A stretch of 8,543 bases of DNA, from assembly GCA_013375385.1 (NCBI GenBank), contig JABXJY010000065.1, positions 1 through 8,543 on the forward strand, given 5' to 3'. Below the pieces are notes generated by a model. It was not told the DNA's origin and did no database searches. It saw only the letters and a program-made list of their open reading frames with translations. Below, in pieces: positions 5,633 through 8,543 of this stretch. This DNA comes from Desulfobacterales bacterium. Lineage in GTDB: Bacteria; Desulfobacterota; DSM-4660; Desulfatiglandales; B25-G16. Within the stretch, counting starts at the first letter, position 1. Every line of letters begins with the position of its first letter. The position numbers and the translations under genes were made by a program.

Positions 5633-7095
5633 CCTAGGGTCCTCAAGGCCTTGTACGCATACCACTGGCTGTACCAGTGATCGGATGTTTCAATCCTCTC
5701 TATGATCTCATTGACGGCCCTCCTGTCTCCCCTCTGCCCTAAGGCATAAAAGGCCATGCAAACCACATTGGGATGGGGGTCATCCAGAAAGGCCAGGACA
5801 TCTCTGTACGTTTCAGATTGCCGGCTAACGCCTAAAGCCCTTACCAACCAGTACCGCTCAGGGATATGTGGGCTCGTCAGCATACTTTGAGAGGCCTGAA
5901 ACTCACCTACCTCTATACCTTTCTGCTGTATGATTTTCAAGGCCGCGACCCGGTTCTGCCAGCGCTCTGATTCCAAGGCTTCAGCCAAATCCTTTACCTC
6001 GGCCTCTCTTACTCTGGTCTGATGAAAGAGAACCAGTAAGGTGGCGCCAATGAAAAAACAGAGGGTTGAGGCAATCACCGAGGAGGTCCTTGCATCCAGA
6101 AAAAAGCGTGATACAAGATGGAAAAAGGCATAAAAGATAACATACAGGGTAATGGGGAATCCGATCAAAAGAGAAAAGAAGGTGAAGTGACGGAAAAAGG
6201 TGTACCGATCAGTCTTCGAAGAGAATTCCTTCAGCACTGCTCCTGGATTGGTGAAGAATTCCTTGGCCGTGGCTCGCAGTATCGTCCTCCCCCTGCTGTC
6301 AAAGACGAGAGCATTGCCCTCTTGCACTATCTTCAGATCAACTGCTGCGTCTCCCGCCACACGAAGGTAGTCGTGATTGAGTAATTCCCTTTCCATAGAT
6401 CGTAGATTAGACTCCTCCTGAATGTTTTCAAGGTTGCAGGTCTTGAGAATCTTCTGATCCAAGGATTTGAAGACCTCAGCAGGGTAGAGGGTGTATTTAT
6501 AGTAAAAGTCATTGATCTCTGTTCCCAGAGGATTGGATAAGAGGAGATTGTCCCTGAGGTCCAGAAACAGGTGGCTGTCCATTTGAGATGTCCATAAGAC
6601 TGCCAGCACCAATACAGGAAAAGAGAGAACCATTCTTTGTAACCAAACCCTTTGCCTGGTTTTTGGAGGGATCCATCTCAAAGTGGCCACAAAGACAAGA
6701 GGGGGTATGACGAGAAAATAGGAAGTGACCATGGGGCAAAGGCCCTGACGGTTCACTACCAAAAGACATCCTATCCAGGGCAGCAAAGGCAATATCAGAA
6801 GGAATTTTCTTCGTGAGAGAAGACGGTCCCAAACCCAGACCGCACCAAGGGAGAAGAGGGAGAGGCTAACACCCACGCTCAATGTGAAAAAAAGACCCCC
6901 GAAAAAGGCAGGGCCAAATTCCCCGAGATTATGCATGATCCGCTGGTTGGGTATCGCGAGATAACCAGCATCCTTTATGGCCATGAGGGTACGGTAAAGG
7001 TGGGCATTGGATAGGTAGACATGTATGGTAGCGAGAACCTGGGCAGCAAACAGCCCCATGAGAAGTACCTTGGCTGCATAGGAGAATCTATTCAT
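5608..7095 (-). CDS. Polytopic membrane protein with C-terminal HEAT-like repeats
   Basis: I do not recognise a characterised homologue. The 495-residue protein has an N-terminal block of about five membrane segments (roughly 7-28, 61-89, 97-114, 121-139, 152-169). A soluble, probably extracytoplasmic region of about 130 residues follows (171-303), then two more membrane segments (304-327, 338-357). The tail (about 363-495) is soluble and rich in paired amphipathic helices of HEAT type: AEALESERWQNRVAALKII, then ERYWLVRALGV, then a DDPHPNVVCMAFYALGQRG unit with the usual D-P-N-V-A-L-G pattern, and WYAYKALRTLGW. HEAT repeats usually bind proteins. The frame opens at TTG 7137, but ATG 7095 is chosen because AAGGA (7103-7107) lies seven bases upstream. 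The gene overlaps the CPBP protease gene by 25 bases, suggesting it is a partner, regulator or substrate presenter for that protease (inference). Confidence 0.82.
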   Translation of the reverse strand: MNRFSYAAKVLLMGLFAAQVLATIHVYLSNAHLYRTLMAIKDAGYLAIPNQRIMHNLGEFGPAFFGGLFFTLSVGVSLSLFSLGAVWVWDRLLSRRKFLLILPLLPWIGCLLVVNRQGLCPMVTSYFLVIPPLVFVATLRWIPPKTRQRVWLQRMVLSFPVLVLAVLWTSQMDSHLFLDLRDNLLLSNPLGTEINDFYYKYTLYPAEVFKSLDQKILKTCNLENIQEESNLRSMERELLNHDYLRVAGDAAVDLKIVQEGNALVFDSRGRTILRATAKEFFTNPGAVLKEFSSKTDRYTFFRHFTFFSLLIGFPITLYVIFYAFFHLVSRFFLDARTSSVIASTLCFFIGATLLVLFHQTRVREAEVKDLAEALESERWQNRVAALKIIQQKGIEVGEFQASQSMLTSPHIPERYWLVRALGVSRQSETYRDVLAFLDDPHPNVVCMAFYALGQRGDRRAVNEIIERIETSDHWYSQWYAYKALRTLGWKQTKSK

Positions 7096-7230
7096 TGTGA
7101 GATCCTTACACAATTTAGTCTGCTGTGGGAGGAACAAAAAAATGGCTGGTTACGCAGGGGTTTTTTTTAAGTCTGATAATCGAGCGCTGGGCAAAGAGGG
7201 GAGGGGTCAGAAACAGTCGTTAAAAAGATT

Positions 7231-8526
7231 TCAATGCTTGAATGCCCGCTGGCCGGTAAATACCATGGTAACCTGAGGACTGGCCTCGTTACAGGCCTCA
7301 ATTGATTCAAAGTCCCTCAGCGAGCCTCCTGGCTGAACAACGGCCCTTATCCCCTCCTTTATAGCAACATCCACCCCATCTCTAAAGGGGAAGAATGCAT
7401 CCGATACCATGGTTGAGCCTCTGAGCCCACCGTGGGCCTCACTGGTTGCCTTATCTATCGCTTCCTTTCCTGCGGCATCTCTCTTGCCTTTCCTTATCTC
7501 AGCCTCCAACTCCTTGTACGAGATACCGTATTCTCTGAAACAGAGGGAATCCCCGTACTTGGTATAGGCCTTGTAAATAGCAATTTCCGCCACACCCACT
7601 CTATCCTGTTCTCCTGTGCCAATGCCAACGGTTACCCCATCCTTAACATAGATAACCGAGTTAGATGTAATACCCTGCTCCACCTGCCAGCCAAAGAGCA
7701 TATCGGCATATTCGTCTTTCGTAGGTTTCCTGGCAATTTCGTATACTTTTCCTTTGTACTCGGCAGATGCCAGCTTGAAATCATCTGGTGATTTTATCAT
7801 ATTTATAGGGGATTGCTGTAGAACTAGTCCACCGTCGATAAGACTTTTAAAGTCAACGAACCGTCTCTCCCTATACTCGGCTAGTCTATCAATCCTGCTG
7901 ATCTTGATAATCCTGAGATTTGGGCTTTTGTTGAGCACAGATATAGTTTCTCCTTCAAACTCAGGTGCAACCACTACCTCGAGATAATTGTTGCTGATTA
8001 ATTGGGCTGTCTCTTTGTCAATGGGTCTATTAAAGACTGCGCAGCCGCCGAAGGCTGCTATTCTGTCTGCCATGTTTGCCTTTTGATAGGCATCGGCAAT
8101 GGTTGAACCATAGGCAACACCACAAGGGTTATTATGCTTAACGATTACCGCAGCCGGTCTTGCTGAGAGGTATTTTAATATATTGAGTGCATTGTCTATA
8201 TCGGTTAGATTGATTTTGCCTGGGTGTTTCCCGCTCTGGATCAATTGTTCTTCAGTTATGGCCGAAACCAGGCCCTTTCCTGGTTCAATAAATTGACACT
8301 CACCGAGCGTGAGGTTCCCGTTTATCAGTTCATAAAGTGCTGCCTCCTGGCCCGGATTTTCTCCATACCTGAGGCCTTTTTCGATCAACTCACCTGCCGT
8401 ATTATCAGGTATCTTCCAGGTTCTTTTACTGTATACCAGTTCTTGATCGCCAAAGCTTATTGTGATCTGAGGTGGAAAATTGTCATCCATCACCGTCCTA
8501 TACATCTTCTTTAAGTCATCAGCCAT
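7231..8526 (-). CDS. purH: Stand-alone AICAR transformylase (10-formyl-THF-dependent), split-PurH type
   Basis: This 431-residue enzyme catalyses the formylation of AICAR to FAICAR by 10-formyltetrahydrofolate, the ninth step of purine synthesis. Conserved transformylase blocks are all present: LRYGENPGQ (52-60), VKHNNPCG (129-136, with catalytic K130 and H131), AAFGG, DFKSLIDGGL, TSNSVIYVKDG (287-297), GIGTGEQDRVG, SDAFFPFRDGVD (375-386), VQPGGSLRD and the C-terminal FTGQRAFKH. The N-terminal IMP cyclohydrolase domain of ordinary bifunctional PurH (about 200 residues) is absent; about 50 residues of a different leader take its place. The leader has its own start, ATG 8526, with AAGGGGA nine bases upstream, so this is a true short form and not a truncation. 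The cyclohydrolase must be encoded separately, possibly just beyond the window edge. The gene appears intact and shares orientation with, but is 135 bases from, the HEAT/CPBP pair. Confidence 0.95.
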   Translation of the reverse strand: MADDLKKMYRTVMDDNFPPQITISFGDQELVYSKRTWKIPDNTAGELIEKGLRYGENPGQEAALYELINGNLTLGECQFIEPGKGLVSAITEEQLIQSGKHPGKINLTDIDNALNILKYLSARPAAVIVKHNNPCGVAYGSTIADAYQKANMADRIAAFGGCAVFNRPIDKETAQLISNNYLEVVVAPEFEGETISVLNKSPNLRIIKISRIDRLAEYRERRFVDFKSLIDGGLVLQQSPINMIKSPDDFKLASAEYKGKVYEIARKPTKDEYADMLFGWQVEQGITSNSVIYVKDGVTVGIGTGEQDRVGVAEIAIYKAYTKYGDSLCFREYGISYKELEAEIRKGKRDAAGKEAIDKATSEAHGGLRGSTMVSDAFFPFRDGVDVAIKEGIRAVVQPGGSLRDFESIEACNEASPQVTMVFTGQRAFKH

Positions 8527-8543
8527 GTCTCACTTTCCCCTTG

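Noticed and set aside
7136..7170. A7 and T8 tracts around GCTGGTTACGCAGG as a bidirectional terminator after purH.
   Set aside because: The only GC pairing is a three-base stem, with A/T tract pairing outside it. It could act weakly but does not meet a terminator standard.
7127..7276. Plus-strand frame starting ATG 7142 with GGGAGGA (7127-7133) at good spacing, about 44 codons.
   Set aside because: It covers homopolymer-rich intergenic DNA and then runs antisense into the 3' end of purH. The protein has no recognisable pattern, so the ribosome-site match is probably chance.
1..8543. CRISPR arrays, tRNA or rRNA genes, insertion sequences and attachment sites.
   Set aside because: No regularly spaced direct repeats, tRNA-like cloverleaf, transposase motifs or paired terminal repeats were seen on reading. 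A covariance-model and repeat search would settle it.

Overview
The window looks like a bacterial chromosome segment, most likely from a Desulfobacterota (former Deltaproteobacteria) lineage. The main clue is a stand-alone AICAR transformylase instead of the usual bifunctional PurH. It keeps the AICAR transformylase block and has no IMP cyclohydrolase domain, an arrangement I associate with that group. The PHP and nucleotidyltransferase genes fit the same picture. This is inference from recalled family patterns, not a database result.

Layout, left to right. (1) 1-609, plus strand: the C-terminal part of a GT4-type glycosyltransferase that enters from outside the window. (2) 669-1353, plus strand: a compact type II toxin-antitoxin module with its own consensus-like promoter, a palindrome at the predicted transcription start, a Phd/YefM-type antitoxin and an overlapping PIN-domain (VapC-like) toxin. 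It sits between two glycosyltransferase genes. (3) 1390-4841, plus strand: what was probably one operon of a second GT4 glycosyltransferase, a membrane-anchored PHP-like protein and a PF14907-type nucleotidyltransferase, suggesting surface or extracellular polysaccharide synthesis. The glycosyltransferase has an in-frame stop in a conserved motif. The PHP gene has two single-base frameshifts 40 bases apart and seems to lack its 3' end. The nucleotidyltransferase seems to have lost a clean 5' end. (4) 4842-4972: a short convergent intergenic region with a T tract and an imperfect inverted repeat.

(5) 4973-7095, minus strand: an overlapping two-gene unit, a polytopic membrane protein with a C-terminal HEAT-like region followed by a CPBP-family intramembrane protease (EExxxR, FxxxH and HxxxN motifs all present). 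(6) 7231-8526, minus strand: intact AICAR transformylase of purine synthesis. Its ribosome-binding site is at the window edge, and the separate cyclohydrolase partner would have to lie elsewhere.

The main point of interest is the concentration of lesions in 1390-3851 while the genes on both sides read cleanly. This is either a polysaccharide operon being lost or a local consensus-quality problem. Other points are the odd PHP protein (motif-I histidines missing, two membrane segments between its PHP motifs) and the little-described HEAT-membrane protein/CPBP protease pair. I saw no CRISPR array, tRNA, rRNA, insertion sequence or clear novel defence system.
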